Source: Paracoccus alkenifer
GTDB lineage: Bacteria > Pseudomonadota > Alphaproteobacteria > Rhodobacterales > Rhodobacteraceae
DNA: 64,000 nucleotides
Reading direction: 5' to 3'
Assembly (NCBI RefSeq): GCF_900108405.1
Contig: NZ_FNXG01000003.1
Span: 255,501 to 319,500 of the forward strand
In this document: positions 8,720-18,261 of the stretch, piece after piece
How positions within the stretch are numbered: position 1 is the stretch's first letter
Layout of the letters: each line of letters starts with the position of its first letter
Program-made: the position numbers and the translations under genes
Notes under the pieces: generated by a model
Told to the model about the DNA's origin: nothing
Databases searched by the model: none
Seen by the model: the letters and a program-made list of their open reading frames with translations, nothing else

Positions 8720-11700
8720 CGCGATCCCACGCCCGGACGCCGCCACCAGCGCGCAGCATGTCGCCGCCGACCCGGACCGCTCGACCTGGCTGACGGCGAA
8801 CGCGGGGTCGGGCAAGACCAGCGTGCTGACCGACCGGGTGGCGCGGTTGCTGCTGGGCGGGACGCGCCCCGAACGCATCCTGTGCCTGACCTATACCAAG
8901 GCCGCCGCGACCGAGATGCAGAACCGCTTGCTTGGCCGTCTGGGCGAATGGGCGATGCTGGACGACGCGGCGCTGACCGCGCGGCTGGGCCGCATGGGTA
9001 TCGCGGCAGGCGCCGACCTGCCCGCCGCGCGGCGGCTGTTTGCGCAGGCGATCGAGGCTCCGGGCGGCCTCAAGGTCCAGACCATCCACAGTTTCTGCGC
9101 CGGCGTGCTGCGCCGCTTTCCGCTTGAGGCGGGTGTGCCGCATGGTTTCGCGGAACTCGACGACCGCAGCGCCGCGATCCTGCGGGCCGAGGTGCTGGAC
9201 CGCATGGCGCGCGAGAATGCGCCCGAGATGGCTGACCTGCTGGCGCTGCGCTCGGACCACGGCATCGACGAGTTCCTGTCGGGGCTGAGCGGCCACGACG
9301 CCCCCCCCGATCCGGCGGCGCTATGGGCCGCCTGCGACCTGCCGCCCGGTTTCGACGATGCGGCACTGCTGGGCGACTGCTTTGACGGCGGCGAGTCCAC
9401 GCTGATTCCGGCGCTGATCCCGCTGCTGGAACGGGGCGGCAAGACCGATCAGGGCGCGGCAGTAAAGCTGCGGCGCGGCAACTGGGCGCAGGCCGGGGTC
9501 GACGAGCTTGAGATCCTCGAAACCGTGCTGCTGAACGGTGCGGGCGCCAAGGAACCCTATTCCGCCAAGCTGGGCAGCTTTCCGACCAAGGCCCTGCGCA
9601 GCGGCCCCTGCGCCGCGCTGATGGACGATCTGGACGAATTGATGGGCCGGGTCGAGGCCGCCCGCCCGCTGCGGCTGGGCTTGGCGCAGGCGCGGCGCAC
9701 GCTGGCGCTGCAACGTTTCGGCCATGCGTTCTGCACCCGCTACGGGGCGGCGAAACTGGCCGGGGGCTGGTTGGATTTCGACGATTTGATCGCGCGGACG
9801 GCGCGGCTGCTGGACAGCTCGTCCATGGCGCAATGGGTGCTGTTCCGGCTGGACGGCGGCATCGACCATATTCTGGTGGACGAGGCGCAGGACACCTCGC
9901 CCCTGCAATGGCAGGTGATCCGGCGGCTGACGGACGAATTCACCGCCGGCGCAGGCGCCGCCGACCGGCCGCGCACCCTGTTCGTGGTGGGCGACCCGAA
10001 ACAGTCGATCTATTCCTTCCAGGGCGCCGACATCGCGGTGTTCGAGGGCCGCCACCGCCAGTTCTCGCAGGATTTCACCGCCGCCGGGGCGCCGATGCAG
10101 GACGCGGCGCTGCGTCATTCCTTCCGATCCTCACCCGCCATCCTGCGGCTGACCGACGCGGTGTTTTCAGGCGAGGCCGCGCAGGGCCTGGGTGACGCGC
10201 CGACCCATATCGCCTTTCACGCGGCGCTGCCGGGGCGGGTGGATTTGTGGCCGCCGGTCCCCGAGCCCGACAGGCCCGACCCCGCGCCATGGCACGCGCC
10301 GGTGGACAGCGTGGCGGGGAACGCGGCGTCTAAAGTGCTGGCCCAGCAGGTGGCACAGGCGGCGGCGGATGCGATCGGCACCCCGATCACCCTGCGCGGC
10401 GGCCCGACCCGCGCGGTGCGGCCGGGCGATATCCTGATCCTCGTCCAGCGCCGCAACGAGATCTTCCACGAGGTGATCCGGGCGCTGAAACAGCAGGCCC
10501 TGCCCGTCGCCGGCGCCGACCGGCTGCGGCTGGGGGGGGAACTGGCGGTCAAGGACATCCGCGCCCTGCTGTCCGTGCTGGCCCTGCCCGAGGATGATCT
10601 GTCGCTGGCCGCCGTGCTGCGCTCGCCCATCTTCGGGCTGGACGAGGACCAGCTTTACCAACTGGCCGCGGGACGCCGCGGCTATCTGATCGAGGCGCTG
10701 CGGAAATCCGGGCATGAACGGGTCAAGGCGATCATCGAGGATTTGCAGGCTCACGCGGATTTCCTGCGCCCCTACGACCTGATCTCGCGGCTGCTGGTGC
10801 GCCACGGCGGACGGGCGCGGCTGGTCGGGCGGCTGGGGCCCGAGGCCGAGGACGGCATCGACGAGCTGCTGTCGCAGGCCCTGACCTATGAGACGGCCGA
10901 GACGCCCTCGTTGACCGGGTTTCTGGTGTGGCTGGCCGACGACACCGCCGAGGTCCGCCGACAGCCCGGCAGCGCCGGCGACGGCGACGGGCTGATCCGG
11001 GTGATGACCGTGCATGGCGCCAAGGGGCTGGAAAGCCCGGTGGTGATCCTGCCCGACTGCGCCGCCCGCAAGGGCGCGGGGCGGCCGCGCGCCACCATCC
11101 TGCCCGACGGCGGCCCGCCCGCGCATTGGCGCGCGCCCAAGGCGCAGCAGACCCCGCTTCTGGCCGAATGGGTCGAACGCGACCGCCAGCGGCAGGACGA
11201 GGAACGCCGCCGCCTGCTGTATGTGGCGATCACCCGCGCCGAAAGCTGGCTGATCGTGGCGGCGGCGGGCGACACCGGCGAGGGGCTGGACAGCTGGCAC
11301 GCGATGGTTGCCGCCGGCTGCGATCGCGACCACAGGCTGGCCGAGACCCGGCTGGATTGCGAATGGAGCGAGGCGCCGATCCGGCGGCTGAGCTTTGGCG
11401 ACTGGCCCGTGGTCGCGCCTGCGGTCCAACTCAGCACGCCCGCGGCCGCGGATCTGCCCGACTGGCTAGCCACCCCCGCGCCCCGGCCGCCGCGCGCCGC
11501 CGCCCCCATCGCCGCGACCGCGCTGGGGGGCGACAAGCTGCTGGCCCCCGCAGGCGGAGCGACGGCGGACGGGGCGATGGCAGCAGCCGACCGCGATGCG
11601 GCGATGCTGGCAGGCACAAGGCTGCATCTGCTGCTGGAACACCTGCCCGACCTGCCACCGCAGGACTGGCCCGCCCGCGCCGCCGACCTGCTGGCCGGGG

Positions 11701-12149
11701 CCGAGGGCGGGCTGCCCACCGCCGCGGAAATCGCCGCCCTGCTGGACGAGCTGGCCGAGATCACTGCCGCGGAATCGCTGGCGTCGCTGCTGTCCCCGCC
11801 CCCCGGCGCCACCGTGCTGCGCGAGGCGCCTTTGTCGGCGCCGCTGCCCGGCGGGCGGCTGCTGTCGGGGACCATCGACCGGCTTGTGATCACAAACGAC
11901 CGCATCACCATCGTCGATTACAAATCCAACACCGCGGTCCCCGACACCGCCCACGCCACGCCCCAAGGCTATCTGCGCCAGATGGCCGCCTATCGCCACG
12001 CGGCGCGGGCGATCTGGCCCGGGCGCGCGGTGGACTGCGTGATCCTGTGGACCCGCGCGCGGCAGGCGGTGACCCTGCCCGACCCGCTGCTGGACCACGC
12101 CTGGGCCGCGGCAATGCGCGGGCTTGAACCCGCCGCGACCGGGCCATAG
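8712..12149 (+). CDS. addA: AddA, UvrD-type helicase-nuclease subunit
   Basis: The 1145-aa helicase-nuclease motor of AddAB. Motifs in order: Walker A ANAGSGKTS (29-37), TYTKAAATEM (motif Ia), LVDEAQDTSPLQW (motif II, near 388), VVGDPKQSIYSFQGA (motif III, near 430), VMTVHGAKGLES (motif V, near 765), YVAITRAE (motif VI) and a C-terminal RecB-family nuclease with IVDYKSNT near 1067. The start at 8712 follows AGAGGTGGGCC and sits inside the last codons of addB; a longer in-frame reading from 8634 is not needed. trxA follows 38 bp downstream, an order common in Rhodobacterales. Confidence 0.94.
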   Translation: MADAIPRPDAATSAQHVAADPDRSTWLTANAGSGKTSVLTDRVARLLLGGTRPERILCLTYTKAAATEMQNRLLGRLGEWAMLDDAALTARLGRMGIAAGADLPAARRLFAQAIEAPGGLKVQTIHSFCAGVLRRFPLEAGVPHGFAELDDRSAAILRAEVLDRMARENAPEMADLLALRSDHGIDEFLSGLSGHDAPPDPAALWAACDLPPGFDDAALLGDCFDGGESTLIPALIPLLERGGKTDQGAAVKLRRGNWAQAGVDELEILETVLLNGAGAKEPYSAKLGSFPTKALRSGPCAALMDDLDELMGRVEAARPLRLGLAQARRTLALQRFGHAFCTRYGAAKLAGGWLDFDDLIARTARLLDSSSMAQWVLFRLDGGIDHILVDEAQDTSPLQWQVIRRLTDEFTAGAGAADRPRTLFVVGDPKQSIYSFQGADIAVFEGRHRQFSQDFTAAGAPMQDAALRHSFRSSPAILRLTDAVFSGEAAQGLGDAPTHIAFHAALPGRVDLWPPVPEPDRPDPAPWHAPVDSVAGNAASKVLAQQVAQAAADAIGTPITLRGGPTRAVRPGDILILVQRRNEIFHEVIRALKQQALPVAGADRLRLGGELAVKDIRALLSVLALPEDDLSLAAVLRSPIFGLDEDQLYQLAAGRRGYLIEALRKSGHERVKAIIEDLQAHADFLRPYDLISRLLVRHGGRARLVGRLGPEAEDGIDELLSQALTYETAETPSLTGFLVWLADDTAEVRRQPGSAGDGDGLIRVMTVHGAKGLESPVVILPDCAARKGAGRPRATILPDGGPPAHWRAPKAQQTPLLAEWVERDRQRQDEERRRLLYVAITRAESWLIVAAAGDTGEGLDSWHAMVAAGCDRDHRLAETRLDCEWSEAPIRRLSFGDWPVVAPAVQLSTPAAADLPDWLATPAPRPPRAAAPIAATALGGDKLLAPAGGATADGAMAAADRDAAMLAGTRLHLLLEHLPDLPPQDWPARAADLLAGAEGGLPTAAEIAALLDELAEITAAESLASLLSPPPGATVLREAPLSAPLPGGRLLSGTIDRLVITNDRITIVDYKSNTAVPDTAHATPQGYLRQMAAYRHAARAIWPGRAVDCVILWTRARQAVTLPDPLLDHAWAAAMRGLEPAATGP

Positions 12150-12187
12150 CTGTCTGGTGACCAAATCCCCCTCAAGGAGTTTTCCAA

Positions 12188-12508
12188 ATGGCCACGTTGA
12201 AAGCCTCTGACGCCGATTTCGACAGCGTCGTGCGCCAGTCCGACATCCCCGTGCTGGTGGATTTCTGGGCCGAATGGTGCGGACCCTGCCGCCAGATCGG
12301 TCCGGCGCTGGAAGAACTGTCGGACGAGTATGCCGGTCGCATCAAGATCGTCAAAATCAACGTGGACGAAAACCCCGACACCCCCGCCTCGCTGGGCGTG
12401 CGCGGCATTCCGGCGCTGTTCATGTTCAAGGGCGGCGAGGTGGTATCGAACCGCATGGGCGCTGCGCCCAAGGCCTCGCTCAAATCCTGGATCGACGAAT
12501 CGGTGTGA
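12188..12508 (+). CDS. trxA: Thioredoxin
   Basis: A 106-aa cytoplasmic dithiol-disulfide reductase. The active site is WCGPC at residues 30-34 and the cis-proline is in RGIPALF (Pro75). Length and fold match thioredoxin 1. A strong RBS, AAGGAG (around 12173-12178), precedes the ATG. It is the last gene of the forward run with addAB and converges with the GGDEF/EAL gene. A weak GGCCC/GGGCC stem follows its stop, with no U-run. Confidence 0.95.
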   Translation: MATLKASDADFDSVVRQSDIPVLVDFWAEWCGPCRQIGPALEELSDEYAGRIKIVKINVDENPDTPASLGVRGIPALFMFKGGEVVSNRMGAAPKASLKSWIDESV

Positions 12509-12541
12509 TCCGGCCCGCCTGATCAGGGCCAGCCGCGGCGG

Positions 12542-14248
12542 TCACGAGGCCGCCGCGGACACCTCGGGCAGATCGGCCAGCGGGCGCGGGCGGTCGAAAT
12601 AGAACCCCTGCACCAGCCGCACCCCGGCGCTGCGCAGGATGGAAAGCTCGGCGTCGGTTTCGATCCCCTCGGCGACGACGCTCATCCCCAGATCGTCGCA
12701 CAGGCTGACCAGATGGCGCAGCACCAGCCACGCCCGACGGCCGGCGCAGCAGTCGGCGATGAAATCGCGCGACAGCTTGATGCCGTCGAAAACCCCCGAA
12801 CTCACCTGCGACAGCGCCCCGTATTCAGTGCCGAAGTCGTCCAGCACCAGCCCGAACCCGTGGGCGCGCAGCCGCTCGACCTCGGGGCCGGGGGCCACGG
12901 CACTGGCCGACTGGCTTTCCGTCAGCTCCAGGGTCAGCCGCCCGGGGTCCAGCCCGTGCCGGCGCAGGATCGCGGCGGTTTCATCGGCAAAGCCGGGCTC
13001 GGCCAGCTGCCGTGCGGACACGTTCACATGCACCCTGATGTCGGGGGGGGCCGAGGCCAGGTCGTCGCAGGCGCGTTCCAGAACCCAGCGCCCCAGTTCC
13101 CGGATCAGGCCGTTTTCCTCGGCCAGCCGGATGAACAGCGCCGGCTCGATCCGGCCGTGCTGCGGATGCTGCCAGCGCAGCAGCGCCTCGTAAGCCTTGA
13201 TCGTGCAGTTTTCGACGCGGACGATCGGCTGATATTCCAGAAAGAATTCGTCATTGCGGCAGGCGGCGCCGATTGCGTGCAGCAACTGCTGGCGGGCGTC
13301 GGCCTCGGCCTGCATGGAGGGGTGGAAACAGGCCAGGACGCTGTTGTTGCGCTTGGCGTGATACAGCGCCAGATCGGCGCGGCGCAGCACCGTGGACACG
13401 GGGTCCGGCGCCTGCCAGTCCGCGTCGGCGATGCCGGCACTGATGCCGCTGCGGCAGATGCTGTCGCCCACCGCCAGCCCCGCGCCGCAGATCTCGCCCA
13501 GCCGGCCGGCCAGCGCCCTCGCCTCGGCCTGATCGGCGACCACGGCGCAGAATTCGTCGCCCCCCATGCGCGCGCAGACGGCATGAGACGGCGCGCAGGC
13601 AGTCAGGCCCTGCGCCAGCCGCAGCAGAAAGCGGTCGCCGGCGTGGTGGCCGTGCAGGTCGTTGATCGCCTTGAACCCGTCCACGTCGATCACCACCACC
13701 GTGGCCGAGGCCCCCATCCAGCGCAGGCGGTTGAGCTGTTCATAAAGCGTGCGGCGATTGCCCAGCCCGGTCAGCGCATCGCGTTCGGCCAGATAGCGCG
13801 CCCGTTCCAGCGCCAGCCGCTCTTCGTGGATATCCTCGAAGATGCCCACCCATTCGGCGGGAAACCCGTCAGATTCCTCGATCAGCACGCCGCGCGCGCG
13901 CATCCAGCGCCAGCGGTCGTTTGCGTCCAGCACCCGACATTCGAGTTGCAGCGTATTGCCGATGTCGCGGCCGCGAAAATCGGCCAGATGACGGTCGTCG
14001 GGGTGGATCCGGTCCAGCCCGAACCGCCCGCGCGATTCGGATTCCGGGCGGCCGGTCAGCATCCCCCAGCCCAGCGTCGCAATGATCCGGCCGCTGAGAT
14101 CGGCGTGCCACAGCACGACCGAGCCGGCCTTGAGCGCCGCGGCATAGCGTTCGCGGCCCCGCGCGATGAAATCGCTGGCCGGGACCACTGCGCCGCCGTC
14201 GCTGGCGGCATCCGGTTCGGGCCAAGGCTCCGGCCAGTCCATTTTCAT
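12542..14248 (-). CDS. PAS-GGDEF-EAL cyclic-di-GMP turnover protein
   Basis: A 568-aa soluble protein predicted to make and/or degrade cyclic di-GMP. Residues 35-145 are a PAS sensor with a PAC-like end (WVGIFEDIHEERLALE). Residues about 155-310 are GGDEF, with the intact active-site motif GGDEF at 229-233 and no obvious RxxD inhibitory site. Residues about 322-565 are EAL, with YEALLRW (EAL at 354-356), ELTES (441-445), DDFGTEYGAL (470-479) and VAEGIE. Both catalytic signatures are intact. There are no membrane segments, so the PAS domain probably reads a cytoplasmic ligand. The ATG at 14248 is chosen over a TTG three bases upstream; its RBS is weak. Confidence 0.92.
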   Translation of the reverse strand: MKMDWPEPWPEPDAASDGGAVVPASDFIARGRERYAAALKAGSVVLWHADLSGRIIATLGWGMLTGRPESESRGRFGLDRIHPDDRHLADFRGRDIGNTLQLECRVLDANDRWRWMRARGVLIEESDGFPAEWVGIFEDIHEERLALERARYLAERDALTGLGNRRTLYEQLNRLRWMGASATVVVIDVDGFKAINDLHGHHAGDRFLLRLAQGLTACAPSHAVCARMGGDEFCAVVADQAEARALAGRLGEICGAGLAVGDSICRSGISAGIADADWQAPDPVSTVLRRADLALYHAKRNNSVLACFHPSMQAEADARQQLLHAIGAACRNDEFFLEYQPIVRVENCTIKAYEALLRWQHPQHGRIEPALFIRLAEENGLIRELGRWVLERACDDLASAPPDIRVHVNVSARQLAEPGFADETAAILRRHGLDPGRLTLELTESQSASAVAPGPEVERLRAHGFGLVLDDFGTEYGALSQVSSGVFDGIKLSRDFIADCCAGRRAWLVLRHLVSLCDDLGMSVVAEGIETDAELSILRSAGVRLVQGFYFDRPRPLADLPEVSAAAS

Positions 14249-14486
14249 CAATTCAGCAACTTATTCGATTTGATTACACAGATTTGTCCAATTCATGCTT
14301 AACGGCAATGTTTATCGGCAAAAATCCGCCGGTCAACTGGCAGTCCCAGGATTTTCCCACCTGTGGCAAAGCGACAAGCCAGCCCCCGCGGGACCGCCGC
14401 CGGCAGAAATGCAAAACGGCGCCGCGGCCATCACGCCGCGACGCCCTGCCTGTTGCCTGTTGCCCGCCGCCTGTTGCGGCCGGATC

Positions 14487-16892
14487 TCAGCCGCGCAGCG
14501 TGCCGCCGGTGGCGCGCGCCACCTTGTCGACGATCTTTGCCGCCACGGCCTCGATCTCGGCATCGGTCAGGGTCTTGTCGCGGGGTTGCAGCCGCACGGT
14601 CAGGGCAAGGGATTTCTTGCCCGGCCCCATCTGCGCGGCGGCACGTTCGCCCCGGAACTCGTCGAACACCGCCACGCGGGCGATCAGCGCCTTGTCGGCC
14701 CCCTGCGCGGCATTGACCAGCGCCGCGGCCTCGACCCGCTCGTCCACGACAAAGGCAAAGTCGCGCTCGACCGCTTGCAGATCGCTGATCGCCAGCGCCG
14801 GGCGGGTGGGGGTGCGGGTCTTGGGCAGCGGCACGTTGCCGACATGGACGGTAAAGGCGACCGCAGGCCCCTTGATGTCCAGCGCGCGCAGGATGCGAGG
14901 GTGCAGCTCGCCGAAACTCGCCAGCCGGTTCGGTCCCAGCGCGATGTTGCCGGCGCGGCCGGGGTGCCACCAGCCGTCCAGCTTGCGGTCGATCTGCGCC
15001 CGCGCCGGCGCCCCGACGGCGGACAGGATCGCCTCGGCATCGGCCTTGGCGTCGTAAAGATCGACCGGGCGGCGCGAACCGTAAGGGTCGCGCGGGGCAG
15101 TGGCGCCGACCAGCAGCCCGCAAATCTGCCCGGTCTGCTGCCCCGGCTCGCCGCCCTTAAACACCGGGCCAATCTCGAACAGCGCCAGATCCATGAACCC
15201 GCGTGCCTGATTGCGCGCCGCCGCCGCCAGCAGCCCGGGCAGCAGGTCGGGGCGCAGATGGGTCATTTCCGACGAAATCGGATTCTCGATCCGCACCGCA
15301 TCACTGCCGCCGCCAAACAGCGCCGCCGCCCCTTGCTCGATAAAGCTGTAGGTGACGCATTCGTTGTAACCCAGCGCCGCCGCCGCCCGCCGCGCGGCGC
15401 TTTCACGGCGCTGCAACGGGGTCAGCACCGGCTGCGGAACGCCCGCGCGCGGGCGCGGCAGCGGCTGACCTTGTAGCAGCGACAGGCTGGCGATGCGGGC
15501 GATTTCCTCGACCAGATCGGCCTCTCCCTGCACGTCGGGACGCCAGCTGGGCACCTGCGCCATGTCGCCGTCCATGACGAAGCCCAGCGCCTGCAGCGTG
15601 GCGCGCTGTTCGGACTCGGGGATGTCCAGCCCAACGAGGCTTTGCGTCCGCGCGGGGTCCAGCCGATAGGCGCGGGAATGGTCGGGGGCGCCCCCCGCCT
15701 CGACCACATGGCTGGCCTCGCCCCCGCACAGGTCAAGGATCAGCTGCGTCGCCAGTTCCAGCCCCGGCAGGGTGAACGCGGGGTCCGCGCCGCGTTCAAA
15801 GCGATAGCGCGCGTCCGAGTTGATGCGCAGCGCCCGCCCCGTCGCGGCCACGCCGATCGGCTGCCACCACGCGCTTTCAAGGAACACGTCGGTGGTGGCG
15901 TCGGTCACGCCGCTAGCCTCGCCCCCCATGATCCCGGCAAGGCTTTGCGGGCCGTTCGCGTCCGCGATCACCAGATCGCCCGCACGCAGGGCATAGGTCT
16001 TGCCGTCCAGCGCCAGCATGGTTTCGTCCGCGACGGCAGCGCGCACGGACAGATCGCCCGCGACCTTGCCCGCGTCGAACACATGCAGCGGCCGGTTCAG
16101 GTCATAGGTGAACAGGTTGGTGATATCGACCAGCGCGGAAATCGGCCGCAGCCCGATGGCCCGCAGCCGCTGCTGCAACCACTCGGGCGAGGGGCCGTTC
16201 CTGACGCCCCGGATCAGCCGCCCGGCGAAATGCGGCGCGCGGTCCAGCACATCCGGCGCGATGGTCACGGCCAGGGGGCTGTCGAAACTGCCCGCAACCG
16301 GCTGGATCGCAAGCGGTTTCAGCCGCCCCAGCCCGCGCGCGGCCAGATCGCGCGCGATCCCCCGCACCCCCAGCGCATCGGGGCGGTTGGGGGTGATCTT
16401 GATGTGGATCATCGGGTCGATCCTGTCCGGCGCGTTCTGCGCCAGCCAGTCGGTGAATTTCTGCCCGATTTCCCCCGAGGGCAGTTCGATGATGCCGTCA
16501 TGTTCATCCGACATCTGCATTTCACGTTCCGAGGCCATCATGCCGTGCGATTCCACGCCCCGGATCTTGCCCACGCCCAGCGTCAGGTCGATGCCGGGGA
16601 CGTAATCGCCGGGCTTGGCCAGCACGCCGATCAGCCCGGCCCGCGCATTCGGGGCGCCGCAGACGATCTGCTTTTCGCCCTCGTCCGTGGCGACCCTCAG
16701 GACGCGCAGCCGGTCGGCATCGGGGTGCTGCTCGGCATGTTCGATTTGGGCGATGGTGAACGGGGCCAGCGCCGAGGCCGGGTCGTGAATATCCTCGACC
16801 TCAAGCCCGAGATCGGTCAGCGCATCGGCGATTTCGGTCAGCGAGGCGGAGGTATCAAGATGTTCTTTCAACCAGGAGAGGGTGAATTTCAT
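14487..16892 (-). CDS. pheT: Phenylalanyl-tRNA synthetase beta subunit
   Basis: An 801-aa subunit of the (alpha-beta)2 enzyme. It has an N-terminal tRNA-binding OB domain (about 39-150, including KQIVCGAPNARAG), the B3/B4 editing domain, the B5 domain, a catalytic-like module and a C-terminal FDX-ACB anticodon-binding domain (from about 705). Start: ATG at 16892 preceded by GGAG at 7 bases; an in-frame extension to 17198 runs through the spacer and is rejected. pheT normally follows pheS directly, but here its start is about 1.37 kb past the pheS stop, with an opposing gene in between, so it needs its own promoter. A GCCGC/GCGGC hairpin (14466-14480) follows its stop without a U-run. Confidence 0.95.
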   Translation of the reverse strand: MKFTLSWLKEHLDTSASLTEIADALTDLGLEVEDIHDPASALAPFTIAQIEHAEQHPDADRLRVLRVATDEGEKQIVCGAPNARAGLIGVLAKPGDYVPGIDLTLGVGKIRGVESHGMMASEREMQMSDEHDGIIELPSGEIGQKFTDWLAQNAPDRIDPMIHIKITPNRPDALGVRGIARDLAARGLGRLKPLAIQPVAGSFDSPLAVTIAPDVLDRAPHFAGRLIRGVRNGPSPEWLQQRLRAIGLRPISALVDITNLFTYDLNRPLHVFDAGKVAGDLSVRAAVADETMLALDGKTYALRAGDLVIADANGPQSLAGIMGGEASGVTDATTDVFLESAWWQPIGVAATGRALRINSDARYRFERGADPAFTLPGLELATQLILDLCGGEASHVVEAGGAPDHSRAYRLDPARTQSLVGLDIPESEQRATLQALGFVMDGDMAQVPSWRPDVQGEADLVEEIARIASLSLLQGQPLPRPRAGVPQPVLTPLQRRESAARRAAAALGYNECVTYSFIEQGAAALFGGGSDAVRIENPISSEMTHLRPDLLPGLLAAAARNQARGFMDLALFEIGPVFKGGEPGQQTGQICGLLVGATAPRDPYGSRRPVDLYDAKADAEAILSAVGAPARAQIDRKLDGWWHPGRAGNIALGPNRLASFGELHPRILRALDIKGPAVAFTVHVGNVPLPKTRTPTRPALAISDLQAVERDFAFVVDERVEAAALVNAAQGADKALIARVAVFDEFRGERAAAQMGPGKKSLALTVRLQPRDKTLTDAEIEAVAAKIVDKVARATGGTLRG

Positions 16893-17057
16893 GGGGTGGC
16901 TCCATCCGCGTGTTGCGGGTTCTGTAACCCAGCCGAGGCGTGATGTGTAGTGGCCCGCCCCGCACCCGCCGCGCCCCCGTCGAAAGGGCTGGGCGAGCGC
17001 GCCGCCGCAGGCTAGATCAGCCCCACCGGCCCGCAGACGGGCTTGAGGAGGCCCTTG

Positions 17058-17570
17058 ATGCAGCTTGGTTTCGTATTGTTCTATGTCGGCGCGGTGCTGA
17101 TCCTGAACGGGATCTGGATGCTGGGCCGGATCGCCGACCGAGAGATCGTGGTCATCAACCTTGTCACCGCCTGCGTGTCGGGGGGCGTGGTGATCCACGA
17201 CGGCTTCGGGGCGGGGGCGGACCTTGCCTCGGTCCGCAATGCCACGCTGTCGCTGCTGTTTGCCACGACCTATCTGTGGGTGGCTTATAACCGGCTGACG
17301 GGGATGGACGGGCGGGGACTGGGCTGGTTCAGCCTGGTGGTGGCGGTGACCGCGCTGCCGGTCAGCCTGCGTGCCTTTGCCGAGGCAGGGACGCTGGCCG
17401 AGGGCTGGATGGCGGTGAACTGGCTGGTCTGGGCGGCGCTGTGGCTGCTGTATTTCCTGCTGCTGGCCGTAGGGCGTCCAGTGGAGCGCCTGACCGCCTG
17501 GTTCACCCTGCTGACCGGAGTTTTCACGGGCTGGCTGCCGGGTTTTCTGATGATTGAGGGGGTGATTTAG
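17058..17570 (+). CDS. AmiS/UreI-family amide or urea channel
   Basis: A 170-aa inner-membrane protein with six to seven hydrophobic helices. It resembles the AmiS/UreI family: GLVLFYVGA-type first helix (LGFVLFYVGAVLILNG), the central NATLSLLFATTYLWVAYN and the C-terminal WFTLLTGVFTGWLPGFL. Family members pass urea or short-chain amides. The ATG at 17058 follows GAGGAGGCCCTT; a TTG start at 17043 is rejected. No urease or amidase gene is in the window, so the substrate is open. It is the only rightward gene here and lies between pheS and pheT, opposing both. Confidence 0.82.
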   Translation: MQLGFVLFYVGAVLILNGIWMLGRIADREIVVINLVTACVSGGVVIHDGFGAGADLASVRNATLSLLFATTYLWVAYNRLTGMDGRGLGWFSLVVAVTALPVSLRAFAEAGTLAEGWMAVNWLVWAALWLLYFLLLAVGRPVERLTAWFTLLTGVFTGWLPGFLMIEGVI

Positions 17571-17691
17571 GGGGCGTGGTCAGGGGTGGAAAGCAAAGGC
17601 CGAGGCGGGGTCGGTGGTCTCAGGCCCGAGACCAGCGATCAAAGTCATGATGTTGAGAAGCTCACGGATCCAAGAGAGCGATGCTTCATTC

Positions 17692-18261
17692 TTACTTCCC
17701 ACCCATTAAAATTTTGAGCACTAAATAGACAGAACCTAGGAAACCCGCTAAAATTAGATAGACGATCAAAGATTGCATCAACCATCCAAATTGTCGCATG
17801 GCTGCAAATTGCACCTCCTCAGAAAGAGCGTCAGGGCAATTTACAGTTAGTAATTTTGGACTCCGCATATCTACATCAATCACATCTACGATTAAAAGCT
17901 CGCCCGGCGCAAGCGACGGAACCTGAATTACAAAATTCCCATTATCCGATCTTTTGGACTTATGGTCACGTGGCGTCCAAAGATTATAGCTGGTCAAGCT
18001 ATCACTGAATACAATTTCGATTTTCGAGGCAGCTTTCCTGCCGGAGTTTTGGACAAAAAACTTCTCCGTCCAAATCGATACTTTATTATGCTCATTAATT
18101 GCAAAAGAATGATAATTGGCGCTGGTTGAGCCCCAAATCAGCTTCACCCTCGCCCTAAACAACCACAGCAAGAAAGCACTTACCAGTGTAATAAGGATAG
18201 CAGTAACTATTTCATGGAAAGGCTCCAAGCTGTGCCATACATCAAGGATTAGGTCTCTCAC
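17692..18261 (-). CDS. Unknown AT-rich two-helix membrane protein
   Basis: A 189-aa protein that I do not recognise. It has one membrane helix at about 17-36 ([18 protein letters not shown]), a 120-residue beta-rich soluble domain with [20 protein letters not shown] and [14 protein letters not shown], and a second helix at about 161-185. The start is a GTG at 18261 sharing GTGA with the pheS stop, so translation is probably coupled to pheS. By hand count 17701-18240 is about 42% GC, far below its neighbours, with codon use to match. This indicates recent transfer. The soluble domain resembles an immunoglobulin-like fold only in general character; no function is proposed. Confidence 0.7.
   Translation of the reverse strand: MRDLILDVWHSLEPFHEIVTAILITLVSAFLLWLFRARVKLIWGSTSANYHSFAINEHNKVSIWTEKFFVQNSGRKAASKIEIVFSDSLTSYNLWTPRDHKSKRSDNGNFVIQVPSLAPGELLIVDVIDVDMRSPKLLTVNCPDALSEEVQFAAMRQFGWLMQSLIVYLILAGFLGSVYLVLKILMGGK

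Noticed and set aside
14451..14478. Tandem TGTTGCC heptamers after pheT
   Set aside because: Only two perfect and two imperfect units; too short to call a repeat element or CRISPR.
16893..17198. N-terminal extension of pheT
   Set aside because: It runs through the spacer and the start of the opposing amiS gene; the standard MKFTLSWLKEHL start at 16892 has an RBS.
17615..17634. TGGTCTC/GAGACCA hairpin after the amiS-like gene
   Set aside because: A 7-bp stem without a following U-run; too weak to call a terminator.
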